NCBI GenBank assembly: GCA_015501055.1
Contig: JADNYV010000052.1
Location: forward strand, 150,691-214,690
From: Mucidula mucida
Lineage: Eukaryota > Basidiomycota > Agaricomycetes > Agaricales > Physalacriaceae
Direction of reading: 5' to 3'
DNA: 64,000 nucleotides
Of the stretch, positions 21,760 to 34,487 are shown piece after piece. A program made the translations under genes and the position numbers. Positions within the stretch are counted from its first letter, which is position 1; the number at the start of each line of letters is the position of its first letter. A model generated the notes under the pieces. That model saw only the letters and a list, made by a program, of their open reading frames with translations, was not told the origin of the DNA and did no database searches.

Positions 21760-24700
21760 CTAATCCTCAAACATATGACGCGGAGATCCAACCTAGAAAA
21801 CACGATATGAGTTATATCGATGTACCCAGCAAGTTAGTAATGAACCCACCTTGTACATATACGACTGCCACGTCTCCTGCAGTCCTTGATCCTCGGCCGC
21901 GATACCTCGCATCGCGCCTTCCGGCGTATAATGTTGCTGCTGCGTTATCGCAGGATGCAAACCATAATGCGACTGCTGCTCCGGCACATACTGTAGGTCC
22001 GGAACGGGAGCAACCGTCGTTGGATCCTGCCAGTAGTTGTAAGACGCCGAGGAAGACGAACTGGTAGTGGGAGATATTGTCTCCGGCGGAGGATATGTTT
22101 GATGTCTGTCGTACGAATCAGCTGGGGCCGCGTACATTTCATGCTGCGGTCGCGGAGGAGGCCGAGGGGGGCGTGTTGGGGGGGCTGGAGGATACGGTGA
22201 GTAGCCTTGGTCGCTGATACGAGTACGTGAGGGTTTGTGGTGTAAAGAGTAAGATTGTGGGTGTGATTGAGGATAATTTGGATGTGGCGGAGCGGGTACA
22301 GGAACACCTCGAGGATGTGAAGGTTGTGGGGGTGGATGATGATGACCATTGAACTTCCCATTCATCGTAGTAGGATACGCTTCCTGATTCTGATGTGGAC
22401 GATCCGCGTATTGGTAATGAAGCGGCTGAGGTGGGCGCTGAGAATGCTGTTGTTCCGCGAAACGAGTTTGTTCCTCAAAGCGTTGCTGTTCCTCAAGGCG
22501 CTGTTGCTCTACCTGTTTCTGTTCAGCAAGATGCCGTTGTTCAGCCTCCCGTTGTTCTTCAATCTGTCGCTGTTCCAGCAGGCGTCGCTCGGCCTCCCGC
22601 CTCTGCTCCTCTTCTATCTGTAGTTGATACTGCTCCTCCTGGACGCGCCGCTGCTGTTCTTGTTCGTACAGCTCCTGTTCCCTCTGGCGCTGCATCTGTA
22701 GTTGAGAATTGTCCACGTGGGTATTGTAACGCTGATGGTGGGCTGTAAGTGGTTCCCGGCCCATGAGAGTCTGCGTAAACGCTGCAGTATCTGAGTTGTA
22801 GGCATTCTCGATTTGCACGCGGATATGGGTATCAAACCCGTTCAATTCGTTGACAAGACTGGGATGGACACCACTGAACGAAGGATTATCAGTGAAGGTT
22901 TGAGGAGGAGAGTCGGACGGTGCGCGGGAGCCTGGTAATGAGTTCGGCGGTGAACGAATAGTCGGCGTTTTTGGCGGGTTCTTCGTTGTCAGAACGTGGG
23001 TCCGGCCGCTAAATATGTGCATTTCATCATCATCGTCCTTAACTGCGCTTGATCTGAAGATATCGTTTGCCACTGCAGGCGGAATGCCATTGCGAGTGTC
23101 AAAGTACACCTTCTGCGCTTTCGCTTGTAAGCGTCTGACAATTGGCTTTGGGAATCGTCAATGCCTGTAATTCATTTATCAGACGTGTATTAACGCCACT
23201 TACAAGAAACTTGACAGCTCGACCACCATATGACGCGGCCGTTTCAAACAAATCACAGGCTGCTTTGAGTTCCAGAAGTGCCGCAGGAGCTACTTTGCAT
23301 TGAGAACCATGGGTTACGACTGAAGAAATCATCACCTGTTCATATTTCTGTTAATCAGTCAGCACAGGACGAAGTTGCGACGAAGCTTACGGCAGAAGAG
23401 AATGCATGTGTCCAAAGAACCCAGAAGCGGGCAATTTGTGCCGGAAACCGTGAAAATTGTTCTCTGACGGATGCCAACAAGTCGCAGGCGCTGCGGTATC
23501 CGGCCAGAAAAGATGGGGCGTATTGGCTCTTTATAGGATCAGTCGGATTACTGGCGATCGCATGCACGAAAAAGCATCGATGAATGTATAGCAACGCTTT
23601 TCATAGGTAGGCGTCAGTTAAAAGTATTGCTGTACTAGAGATAGGATGCAACTCACTCAGTTCACGATAATTGCTGGGCATGAAATGGCTCATAGTTTGC
23701 TTTAAACCGGCACCATCCGGTGGCGGTCCTTGTGCGTATTTGGGAAGCTCCATGTCTCGAACCTTACGGTCAAGTTCTAATATGATCGAATACTTGGGAG
23801 CCCGAGATGTCAAGGTGCCTTGAACAACCGCAGCTACGCATTCCGCGCCAAACCGAGCTTTCCAGAATGGAACTTGAAAGGATATAAGTACTTGACAACA
23901 AGAGAGATTTTTGACCTCACAACTGGGCTGCGGGGTACCGTCTTCAGCAAGAGTTTGATCAGGATCGTAGGGAAGCTCGCAGTCCACAAACGGTAGGGAG
24001 AAGGTGGCTAATCGGCCGGTAGCGAGGCTCTACATAGCCCGAAAGCAGTCAGTAAGATAACGCGGAGATCAACGATGTCGTATACCTGCCAACCATCGGT
24101 AATGAACAACTCCCAAAACAATGCGCGGCGTTTCTGCACCTCGGCCGGTGTAAGTTGCCAGCGCGCGCAATCACGGTCTGTTTTGTTCGGTTAGAGATCG
24201 GAGTGAAAAAAGTGCGGAAAGACCTACGGAGGCCGACCTAGAATTGAGAGGAAGTGAGCTAGCTAGACGTGACAGGTGGGATGCAACATACACTTTGAGC
24301 CAATTTCGTCGCCATTCCCATGAGGGTCCATGTGGCCTCGATGCTGTTTTCGCCACTCTTCAATCCCTCGTAGATACCCATTAGAGCAAGTGTTTGTACT
24401 GTTGCAACAGACGGAGGACGATCCATCAGAGGTTCCAAAGATAGCGCAGCCTTCGTGAGATCGGCATACTTGTCGGAGAGTGGGTTATCTGGAGCTGGAG
24501 GAAGCGACATGTCCGTAAGGGCTCCAAAACAGAACAAGATGAACAACAAGGCGAGTTCATGAGGTCCACCCTTTGGATTCGAAGGAGAAGCGACAACCCC
24601 GCTTGGATGAAGATGCATTTCGGATGGCGAGCGCGTGACGCGCTTCTTGGCGTTGTTCTCATACCACAGCGGGAGTAGTTCTTCGAACAACTGCCGTTGA

Positions 24701-25788
24701 GTGACAGCACCAAAGAACCAAGGCGCCGTCTCCAGATACAAACTGCACAGTCGATAGGCCTCGTCCCACTCCGGGAGCTGATGTTCCACAAGGTAATGAA
24801 AATCAACATCCGGAGGAACACTTGAGAAAGGGAATGCCGAGGTTAGTTGTGCGAACGGCGGAGACTGCACCCCCCAATGAGCAGCCGGTGGTGCCATCTG
24901 CTGTATGTCATGGCCTGTCACTGGGCTAGGTTCTGGTGTGGATGCTTCGCCCTACAGTAGCCAATGTAAGACCATTCTGAGAAGTATGTGATTCCACCTA
25001 CGATAAGAAGACTCTGCGGAGGCAAGCAGAGCACATCAACGACGTGAGCAGGTAAGGAACGGCCTGCTTACCTCCGATCCCGCTGAACGCCCGTAGAACG
25101 TCGCCGCACCGTCGTCACGTATGGCCAAGGTACCAAATGCATCAATGTATTGCTCGTCAACTTCCTCGTCGGCTTGCTGAGGTACGCCTTCCGAATCTTG
25201 TATAGCGGCATGAAGCTCTATACTCGACTTGATTTTGAGCAGGTCTCTATCCAACAGCGGGTGTGGTTCGTTTGTAACTGTGGATTGGAGTATGGATAAC
25301 GCGTCTTCAAGCTGGCGGATGCGGTCGCTCATGTGCGCGATCTTTTGATGTAACTTTTCCGTGTCCGCGAGCACAAATCTTAACAGTGGGTCAATCGTCG
25401 TTAGTCAGAGAAACAGGGTGCATACCTCGTCCCCTGCCCGGTAATGAGACTTCCATTGGGACATATAGCTGAACATCCGCGTCGTTTACAACTGAGAACG
25501 AATTTATTCTTTCTGTCACCAGAATAAGCCAAACATGCGCACCTTGAACATGGTACTGTCTTGTCGCACTTGAGCTTCAACCTGGCGTTGCAAGTCTATT
25601 AGCCTAGTGGAACACAGAACCCTAACCCCAACTTTCCTTCTACACTCAGCACAAGACAATGAACCTGGAATACGGTTTTCAATGTACAGTTGGCATCGGC
25701 GGATGGATAGCATACCTCGTAAACGTTTGGATTCCTTGTCTTGAGCCCGCTGTGAGGTGGTGTCTTTCCGCGATGACTGGGGCATCAC
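21760..25788 (-). CDS. Zn2Cys6 transcription factor with fungal_trans domain and coiled-coil tail
   Basis: Large multi-exon minus-strand gene. The first exon begins MMPQSSRKDTTSQRAQDKES. Short exons splice to a complete Gal4-type binuclear zinc cluster: CAEC, RRLKLKCDKTVPC, and SSCKRRGCSAICPNGS (about 25.65-25.45 kb). A coiled coil follows (EKLHQKIAHMSDRIRQLEDAL), then the fungal_trans middle region: LEWDEAYRLC-like, ETAPWFFGAVTQRQLFEELLPLWY, ALTDMSLPPAPDNP, and the diagnostic LFWELFITDGWQSLATGRLA. LAGYRSACDLLASVREQFSRFP follows near 23.5 kb. The 3' exon from 23109 encodes a long Glu/Gln/Arg-rich coiled coil (QRQREQELYEQEQQRRVQEE onward) and a Pro/His/Tyr-rich tail; a final 57-base intron (21793-21849) joins a short last exon ending VGSPRHMFED. 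Nuclear DNA-binding regulator; target genes are not visible. Reads intact. Confidence 0.88.
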
Positions 25789-27741
25789 CAGTCGTAGTCG
25801 TCGTCAAGAACAAAGTCAATTCAGGTCAAGGAATTACCAGAGCATGGCAGCTTCTCCCAAGTTGGAACCCCGCACAAATTTGATAATTCGTCCGAGGATG
25901 CCGAGTCTAGGGTCACATCCGGGTAAATCCTGCCAAAAATTATCACCAGATTTGCTCCCATTGATTTTGCCTGCACATCCCGTTTTTGTCCTCCGACTCG
26001 GAAGATGCATTGCAAACCGCCTGTCCTTTACTCACCTCGAGCTAGGCGACCCAGAAGAAGACGACCACTGTCGTCCCAGTCTAATCGATTCACGCGACAC
26101 TATACCCTCAGTAATCTCACTCTCAAAAACTTTGCTTGATCTTCCTTTATCATTATGTACGCCATCACCCATTCCGGCGTTTAAAATGCATCGGAGGATT
26201 CTAGCGTCCTGCAGAAGGAACCCTCGAATGCAATCACTGTTCGCGCTCTTTTGGGCTATCAACATCAACGGACATCTCGGATAGCTCGTTTGGGACGCGA
26301 TCCGACCTAAAGTATTCCAACGTCGACACGTTGAATGGAGGAACTTTTCATCGTGGGAGCCTCTCTAAAAGTTCTCCGGAAACCGGAGTTCATAGTTGCT
26401 TGACTTGACAGGTGTTTCAGCGGAATCTGCGGCCACAAGTTGTGCAAAATAGGTCCTAGTGCATCTCCACACGCTGACGGCCAAAAAAGAGCCCAACTCA
26501 TGGACCGAAAGACCCTAGCTCGAGCCTCGTTGCATGCACTTTGAAAGCGTAATACGTCTCGTTTTTCAGGCCAAGCAACCAGGAAACTGATAAAGGCTCG
26601 GTAAGTACTTCGAAGCACGACGCGTCTTAACGCGGCCTTGATCCTCACCTGCCTAATCTTCTAATCGTATCACCCTACATCTAAAAATCCAATCATCCAA
26701 TCGAGGAATCGCAGCGAGGTTGGAACGTTCCAGCCTTGACGCGCGTATTGATACTGATCCGACCTCAGAACGTGCAAATTCGAAATCATGAGCTCAGAAG
26801 AAGGCATTGGTGTTAACGCCACACATCAAGCGAACTGCGGCCGGAATTGAAGTAGCCGATCATTCCTGTTATGCGCATCTTTAATCAAATGGAATTATTC
26901 TCCAGATTGAGATAAGACCATATATTGAACGCGCACCATAGCTTGACGCCGGAACGGCCTTTACACTGGCGCTCAAAATTGATGCAGCTGCCTAAAATGG
27001 AAATTGCGCCCAAGACGGGCTTTCCTGGAGTTGGTGATTTTTCCATGGCATATATGGACCCATGGGACCATTCTCTGCTATTTTGTTCCGCTCTGAAAGA
27101 CATTCATTGTCGCAAAGAAAATGGGAGAATTGTGAGATTCTGCCCGATCACCCGCGTTCCCAAATAGGCAACTGCATCAATTTTGAGCGCCAGTGTATAT
27201 CCTTCATAACCTCCTTCAAAGACTGGGAGGCTCGGCTTGGGCCTTACATGAATTGACAGAGACAACAAGACGTGAAAGGACAGGGGAAATTGGAGAATGC
27301 TCAGAGCCGAATGGCTAAGCCGCGACGCGTAGCCGGTGGCGTAGCAGCACTGAAAAGGCAAGGAGCGCCATCAATTGCCTAATTCGGATGGTAACCGCTC
27401 ATCAAAGACGCGCCGACTTCACAGCTCGTACGTTTTAACTGGTGTGCAGGCCGCGGGACCGTATCTCGCTCCAAGATGAGGCACAGGCAAATAGTCTGCC
27501 CTGGAGCTAGAGTGGTAGTACACTTTGAATAGAATGGTCAAAGTCAAGTACCCAGACCCGATCGCGTCCTCGAATCACGGACCGAAAGGGACCAACAGTG
27601 TACAATTGAAGGACATCGCCATGTGACGCAGGCAGATTACCGTGTCGTTTACCCAACCATTTCATTTAAAGGCAGCGGATCATTCTGGTCATAGAGAAGA
27701 TTAGATGTCAGTATTATACCGGTTGTACAGTACGCTCTCAG
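25789..27741. other. Nearly 2 kb without a recognised gene
   Basis: Lies between the divergently oriented-looking 5' end of the transcription factor and the 3' end of CLN3. Short open frames only. The one structured element I see is an inverted repeat of about 32 bases at 26962-26993 and 27174-27206 (listed separately). Confidence 0.45.
26962..27206. repeat. Short element bounded by about 32-bp inverted repeats
   Basis: The sequence tacactggcgctcaaaatt at 26962 and its continuation through GATGCAGCTGCCTA recurs inverted at 27174-27206 with one mismatch. The enclosed unit is about 245 bases with no coding potential. The arrangement fits a miniature inverted-repeat transposable element, although no clear target-site duplication was seen; a chance stem or a hairpin-forming regulatory site are alternatives. 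Confidence 0.6.
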
Positions 27742-29671
27742 TCAAAGTCCCTTGCATAAAGTCTTCCCTCTGGCTACCTGCGTCCTGCAGAGCTGCATTT
27801 CTGTTGGCACAGCGACGAGGGAAGCCATGAGTATACCAAGGGAATCCGAAAATCCTATCGAGCCGATCTTGAACTCCCGCTCCTGCTTAGTCCTCTCCAG
27901 ATCGCTCATTGAGTTCGGGTCCGGCTGTTCCTGGTTAATTCGATAAAAAACGTTGACGCTAGAGAACGGGTCAGCAAACTGTACTCGACAGCAGGTGGGA
28001 CGTACTATGCCAGGCCGCCGCAGATGCCCTCGAGGCTCACGAGAAGGAACACAAGACTGATGCTCAGTTCTTCGGATTCATCAGAGAAGAAACCCACCGC
28101 AGACTCGTACCCAAGCGCGACGAGTATGAATCCTTGCACGACGGAAGGCAACGGAAGTAATCGAGGAGGGAGCGGTGGTATTCCTATCGAAATGGAGGAC
28201 CGAGAGAAGAATACCGTGGTCTGATACACGAGCTACGCCAGAATTCATTGGGAGATCAAGGAAGTGCATGAATGGTTACGAACCTGCCACAGTGGGTAGT
28301 AATCCCGGACAGATTGTATCACCTTGCTCAAGAACGAATGGCGGTCAGGTGAGGGAACGGGATATAACAAGGTAGGCGCTATTCCCTAAGCGGTGAGCTG
28401 CTCAGAGGAATAGATCTAGAGGAGACACAAAATCTTGCCTGATTGATGGTGTACTCAAACTACTTAGGACGCGGTGAGATAATGCGTTCGGCGAAGAAGT
28501 GAATAGCGCACTAAATATACACAGACTTAATGAAGAGTGAGAACACACGTCACGGAAGGTTGAGAGAGTACGTACAAAGTGGTAGCATGTATTTCAGGAG
28601 CAATGGTTTCACAAGCTCTAGTTTGTCTTGAACAGATAATGACAGATGTTTCGTGGGCAGCGAAGTTCCGTTTTCTTCATCGTCGTCTGTTGTTTGAAGA
28701 GGCGCATATGGTATTGCGTAGGATATGTCAGTGTCGTCTGACGTCGCTGATGAGATGAAAGAAGAAGTGCTCGGAGGAAGCAAAAAGAAAAACGTCAACG
28801 GTGTCACGAAAGGTAGGAACTGATTACGGCAATGAGTTTGCGTTGTGGCAAACAAAAGAAAGGTTGACATACACAGGAAAGGCCAACGCCTACGCGAACT
28901 CCAAGGCTGCGCAGCTCCCACCATAGGAAGGCGCCGACTAAACCAGCAGCACCAGTCCCAGACGCAAAGTACCTATGGAAGCGATTTGAAACGCCGAAGA
29001 GTGAAGTGAGTATGTACATACCCGACACTGTGGCCCGCGACTGATTGTGGCGCGTAGGTTGTCGAAAGCTGTAGGAATGTTATTCCCCCAGACCTGCATT
29101 ATTTGAAATGAGATTCCACACTTCGATGATACTACATACCAGAAGAGAATGAAGCAAGACATATGCCAAGTAGTCTCATAAATAGAGTGTCAAAGAAAGC
29201 CACGACCTTGAGAGTGTCACCGACGAAATGGGACATGAGCCTAAGCACGTACCATCATTCCGAGAACACTCAGAATACAGCATCCAAAGACTCGTTTCTT
29301 GTACCGAATGCGGCCCTTCAGTACATACGGCCAACCAACCTTTACAACAAGGGCAGGTGCAATGTTACAGAAAGCAATAATACCCTTTGGAGTTGACGGG
29401 GGCACGAGATCGAGAGCAGCAGAGAGGATAATGACATAGAGCACTGAATTCATTCTGTCAGATTACGATGATTTTGGGCTCCGGGCGCGCTAACCATTGT
29501 TGATTAAACCAAAAAGAAAGAAGGATATGCCCAGTTTGAGCAGCGTTCTTCGTTCGTCACGCGTTCCTATCTATGGATCAGTCTTGGACAAAACGAGCGA
29601 GCAAATCATCTACCCTTGACTGCTTCATCCTCTATCTCATCGGCGTTAAATGTGGTAGCGTTGACGTTCAT
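27742..29671 (-). CDS. BTN1: CLN3/battenin family vacuolar membrane protein
   Basis: Multi-exon minus-strand gene. The first exon MNVNATTFNADEIEDEAVKG joins, across an intron of about 49 bases, TRDERRTLLKLGISFFLFGLINN, then VLYVIILSAALDLVPPSTPKG, AFCNIAPALVVKVGWPYVLKGRIRY, ASGTGAAGLVGAFLWWELRSLGVR, a charged loop (YAPLQTTDDDEENGTSLPTK), DKLELVKPLLLKYMLPLC, YQTTVFFSRSSISIGIPPLP, and the end FKIGSIGFSDSLGILMASLVAVPTEMQLC. These segments follow the CLN3 (Batten disease protein; yeast Btn1/Yhc3) family throughout, a lysosomal/vacuolar membrane protein of the equilibrative transporter-like fold linked to pH and amino acid homeostasis. The start at 29671 lies about 240 bases from the start of the SNF2 gene on the other strand, so the two may share a promoter region. 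No frame break seen. Confidence 0.92.
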
Positions 29672-29913
29672 GTCTTCCTGTGCTGGACGTTGCAGCGAGA
29701 GCTGGCACGGAGATCCGGTCCGAACCACTCCTCGGCATTCATGTCATTGACAACGCCGGAGCCGCACGGCGCATCAACCACGTCACGTGGGGAAATAAGC
29801 GAACGCGCTTGGTGGAATTCGCGACCTGTTTCCGACCATCACCATGGAGAGAATGTTCGTGTTTCTTCCCTTATTGGAGCCTGTTTCTAACGAAATGCAG
29901 TCGACAATCACTC
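29672..29913. promoter_or_regulatory. Candidate bidirectional promoter between CLN3 and SNF2 genes
   Basis: A 242-base interval between two divergent start codons. It must carry the core promoters of both genes if the starts are right. No clear TATA box; contains a CCAATTATG on the minus strand side is not evident, so no specific element is claimed. Confidence 0.45.
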
Positions 29914-32900
29914 ATGAACGACCCCAACATGTACCCAGACCTCGCCGGCCACCAAACGCAAGCGTCGTCTTCAAAGGTGCCAGATGCGATCAACCTTGTG
30001 AGTGTGTCATGAAACGCTCTCGGAACTGAGAATAACCAGGAGATGTAGTTTGACGAGCCCACTCCACCGTCGAGTCCAAAGACGCGCACCCCCGCGACTA
30101 TTATTCTCTCCAGTTCTGAGGAAGAGGATGATAAAGACGATACAGCGGACGAGTCGTCCTCTGATGACGAAGTCGTTGAAATAACGCCAGCTTCAGCCAG
30201 ACCTCTGGCCGAATCCAGTAATCGTCCTGTGCAATCGACTAAGCCCAAGTCCAAACCAGACCCGTATAAAGGTCTCTTCATACCCAAGAAACCCATGCCT
30301 CAACCTATTGCAAGGAACGCGACGGTAAACGTTGTATCCAACCAAACCCAGCAAAGATTGCCCTCCAACCCCATACAACGCTTCCCCAGTCAGCCTATCC
30401 TGCCTCAGGCTGCCAAGCCGTCATGGAGCGCGTCGCAGGCTACTCCCATAGGCGTTCCCACCAATCGCCCACCTCCTCCTCGGCCTGCCCATCTCATAGA
30501 AATACCTGATGATGACGATGATGACCGCGACGGCGAGAAAGTCCGCGTTCCCACTTTCAACGATGTGGGTGGGGACCTCTCACAGGCAGAGGCAGAGAAG
30601 GCGCTCAGGGAATTGATGAGTGGCGCGATCACTGAGGATGTAGAGATTGATGCTGAGGATGCCATCGTTCCTGGACTAAAGGACGGATTCAGGCTTCTCC
30701 CACATCAGATCCAAGGTCGGAACTGGATGAGAGGACGCGAGGATATCAAAGGGAAGCGATATGGAGGTATACTCGCAGACGACATGGGGTATGTCGCTTC
30801 TCTCTGTCCTTTGACACTGACTGATACCCTCGAGCAGTTTAGGAAAGACCATCCAGACACTTGTGCGAATTGTAGAGGGCAAAGCCAAGAAAGCGGACCG
30901 TGAAGCTGGCTGGTCAGGCTCCACGTTGTACGTCCTGTCTTGTCGCGTAGCTGCAAGTACACTCACAGACTATCAGAGTCGTCGTTCCATTGGCCGTGAT
31001 GCACCAATGGGTTGAGGAGGCAAAAAGAATGACCGACCTGAAGGTGACGTCTCATCATGGCCCAAGTCGCACGGCAGGTCAGTAATTCTCATTTCAAGCA
31101 GTATCATCAACTGACGCACTGGACAGATCCTCTCGAGCTCAAACGGCACCATATTGTGGTGACGACCTACGACGTGATCAAGTCTGAATATGCTGCTTTC
31201 AAGCCCGAAGCAAAGAATGAATCAAAAAAATCAAAACTTAAGGCCTCTAAGCAGGATAGCGATTCGGAGGCGGAGCACTTTGGAAAGACTCTTTCGAAGG
31301 ACAAACCAAAGCGCGCAGGCAAGGTCAAGAAGGCGACCATGGAAGTCAAGTGGTGGCGCGTTGTACTTGGTATGTTCAGTGTTGGGGTACATCATCAGAG
31401 TTAAACTTTCATTAGACGAGGCTCACAACATCAAGAATCGCTCCACCAAGGCTGCGGAAGCGTGTTTTGGGCTCGAGGCTCGTTTCAAGTGGTGTCTAAC
31501 TGGAACTCCAATGTAAGCTACACACACACTGATACATGTTTTCCGGCGTTGACCTTCGTGGTAGGCAAAATGATGTCCTCGAATTATACTCGCTCCTGAA
31601 GTTCCTTCACATCAAGCCTTTCTGCGATTTCGAACGATTCAATAGCGAAATTGCGAAGCCTGTGAAGACGGGCAGAGGCGTCAACCGAGCAATGAAGAAG
31701 CTGCAGGTGAAATACATTTGCCAACTTGGCTTGCCAGATGCTCATTTTTCCAGGTTGTCCTGAAATCCGTCATGTTGCGTCGGCTCAAGGATCAAATGAT
31801 TGACGGGAAGGTTCTCATCGAGCTACCCCCGCGCCAACTCGATGTCATCTCGTGCGTATTCTCTTCGAAGGAACAAGCGTTCTACAACGACCTCGCCGCA
31901 AAAATGGAATCTACGCTTGAGAACCTGATGGCCACCGAAGGCAAGAAGAACTACATCAGCGTCCTGCTCTTACTTCTTCGGCTTCGCCAAGGTAATATCT
32001 GGCTAGCATTTGCTTTAGACCTTGCGCACTCTAACATTTCCCAGCATGCGACCATTGCGTACTGGTATCGCAAGACTTCACAGATGTTAGCGAGGCCGTC
32101 GAACCGAAAGAGGCAAATAAGGACGCCGATGGCCAAGAAACGGGAGATGGTGATGACCTCATTGCGGCCTTTGGCCAGTTGACTGTGGGTCGCAAATGCA
32201 GGATATGCGTTATAGAGTAAGATCCTTGTCCCCACCTAAGAAGATCAATCCTCACTCTTGTCCAGCCTGAACTCTTCCAACATGGCATCGGGAAAATGGG
32301 ACACCCATTGTATCGATTGCGCGGAGATTGCTCAGCAGGCGACGGAGGCAGGATCGACGAAAATCCGCAAGACGATGGAACTCCTCGACGACATTGAGCG
32401 AGAGAGCGAGGGGGAGGACAAGACTATCATCTTCTCGCAATTTACGACCATGCTTGATCTTATAGAGCCTTTCCTGACTAAAAAAGGCATTCGGTATGCT
32501 CGGTGTACGTCGCATTTTACTGTCAATGCGTGCGATATTGATGTGTTTTGGTAGACGACGGCAGTTTGAAACCGGCAGAGCGTGAAGCGGCGTTGAACAA
32601 GATCAAGAAGGACCCAAAAACAAAAGTCATCCTGATCTCGTTCAAGGCCGGGAGTACTGGGTTGAATCTGACGGTTTGCAACCGTGTCATTCTGTTTGAC
32701 ATGTGGTGGAACCCGGCTTTAGAGGTTCGTGCGTTCCTCGTCGTCTTACTCTAATGGTGACAATCCGTTGTAGGATCAAGCATTCGATCGAGCCCATCGA
32801 TTCGGGCAGACGAAGAAAGTCACCATCTACAAGCTCAAGGTCGACGACACCGTAGAGGACCGTATTCTCGCCGTAGGTTTTGTCTCTTGTTTTCAGTCAT

Positions 32901-33046
32901 TGTGCTCAACGTCGTTTCAGCTGCAAGACAAGAAACGCGAGCTGACTAAGGCTGCGCTGAGCGGAGACAAAGTCAAGAATTTGCGCCTTGATATGAACGA
33001 GCTGCTCGCACTGTTCAACCGAGGCGGTGACGATGACGACGACTAG
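29914..33046 (+). CDS. SNF2-family DNA-dependent ATPase (Rad5/16-Uls1-like)
   Basis: The first exon [20 protein letters not shown] splices after ...DAINL to [20 protein letters not shown] and an acidic Ser-rich segment. The helicase core has motif [13 protein letters not shown] (formed across the intron beginning at about 30790), Ia [31 protein letters not shown], motif [10 protein letters not shown], motif [25 protein letters not shown], then the second lobe: [30 protein letters not shown] (V), [22 protein letters not shown] (VI) and [20 protein letters not shown]. Between the lobes CRICVIE...CIDCAEIA retains two Cys pairs, a remnant RING-like spot that together with the DEAH box suggests the Rad5/Rad16/Uls1 branch. 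Nuclear chromatin or repair ATPase; partner proteins not inferable. Intact over at least eight exons, stop at 33044-33046. Confidence 0.9.
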
Positions 33047-33383
33047 TTTTCAAGTTTCTTTTGGACGAGTACAGACTAATGACTATTTATGTATCCCATC
33101 TTTCATATTTATTTTGCCTTATACTCTAGACACATGGCATTCAATATGTTGACTATTGTCTACCATACAATCTTCTTTCATTTTGTAAAGGCGCGGGCAG
33201 CCTCGCGAAATTCGACATTGCACTCCATTGTTCAAGCTTGTGAGCTCAAGACTTCGTACGCTACGTAAATGGCTACCTACCGTGCCCCAGGCGAAAAGTA
33301 CTGTATAACAGTTACAAAATGAAGCTGTAACTGGTAATGCAGGAGGAGCTAAGAGGAACGAGAAGGATTGAGTACACGATGAG
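33047..33383. other. Intergenic between convergent genes
   Basis: About 340 bases between the SNF2 stop and the NmrA-like stop, likely two 3' UTRs. No gene recognised. Confidence 0.5.
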
Positions 33384-34487
33384 TCATTGGTAAGTCCATT
33401 GAGGCGAAGCCTGATCGAGAGAGGGAACAACGTCTTTGAGCTGTTTCCATGCATGCCCTGGCCAGAGTGCGTTGGATCTTCCTGACCTCGCTTCCACAAC
33501 CTCAGCTGGAGCGTCGGGATTCGTGATGTCAAACCCGGTCCTTGTCCAGCCTGCATCGAGTATGCTGAGCAACGCCTTCACCATCGGCTCCTCCACCGAG
33601 TCCAGAGAAATATACGTAGGCTTCTTATTGTATAAAGCCGCCGCCTCGTTGAAACTCATCGATTGACCTTCAAGAAGGAGGATAGTGTTCTCCAGCTCCG
33701 ATAGCGGGAGAGCAGTAAGGATATGCGCGACATAGCCTATGTACGTTAGATATCAGTCATAGAGGTTACGAACGACTGGCGCACGAACCGGCAATGTCGG
33801 AAGTGGAGGTGAGGGAGAATCTCGCGTCACCTTTTCCGGCGATGACGAATTCTCCAGGTTTGGTCGGGTCTGAGACGACGGTGGGGAAAAACTCTGTAAA
33901 TAGTCCAGTCTGCGCAAAGACGCATCAGTCAACACTCTTCTTTAAATCGGATAAGAAGAGTTTACAGTTATCCTAGCGGTTGGGACAAGTTCCTGGATAC
34001 GTTCTGTATGCCTTAGTTAGTCATGCACATGCATCAAATGTCGTTATACCGACCTGAAATGGCGTTCTTGGTCGATAAAAAGTTGTTCCCAGTATGACCC
34101 GCAGTTGGTGATCCGAACTCGCTAGGAAGGAACAGCTTCACGCCGGCCTCCTTCGCCGCACGCGCCACCGCAACTTGCACATCTGTGAGTGCCGCAGCTG
34201 TCGTCAACGTGGACACCACGACATCGACAGAGTTCTCCTTGAGAAGCGCAGCGAGCTTCGTTTCATCAGCGTAGTCGACCGAGGCCAATTTAGCGTTCGG
34301 TGGAACGGCTGAGAGCTTTGTGGGGTTCCGAGAGAAGATGACAACAGTAGCTCCCGCTTGCGTCAATGCCTGAGATATCGTCAGAACGTCTTGAATGTAC
34401 AAACAGTAAAATCCAGGACTATACCTCAGCAATAGGCTTGCCGATAGCACCATATCCAAACAGCGCGATAGTTCTTGGAGAGGACAT
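33384..34487 (-). CDS. NmrA-like / isoflavone reductase-like NAD(P)-binding protein
   Basis: Starts MSSPRTIALFGYGAIGKPIA at 34487, whose GYGAIG is the Rossmann dinucleotide-binding loop. After a first intron: ALTQAGATVVIFSRNPTKLS, LASVDYADETKLAALLKENSVDVVVSTL, and AAKEAGVKLFLPSEFGSP, the characteristic PSEFG block of the NmrA/PCBER/isoflavone reductase-like group of atypical short-chain dehydrogenases. Later exons give FVIAGKGDARFSLTSTSDIAGYVAHILTALPLSELEN and end LKDVVPSLDQASPQWTYQ at 33384. Likely a cytosolic NADPH-dependent reductase or a redox-sensing NmrA-type regulator; the substrate cannot be told. Several introns, intact as far as I could follow. Confidence 0.85.

Noticed and set aside
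22324..22748. Plus-strand hydrophobic and Val/Ala-rich frames opposite the transcription factor tail
   Set aside because: Antisense reading of the Gln/Glu-rich coiled-coil codons produces Leu/Phe- or Val-rich strings automatically.
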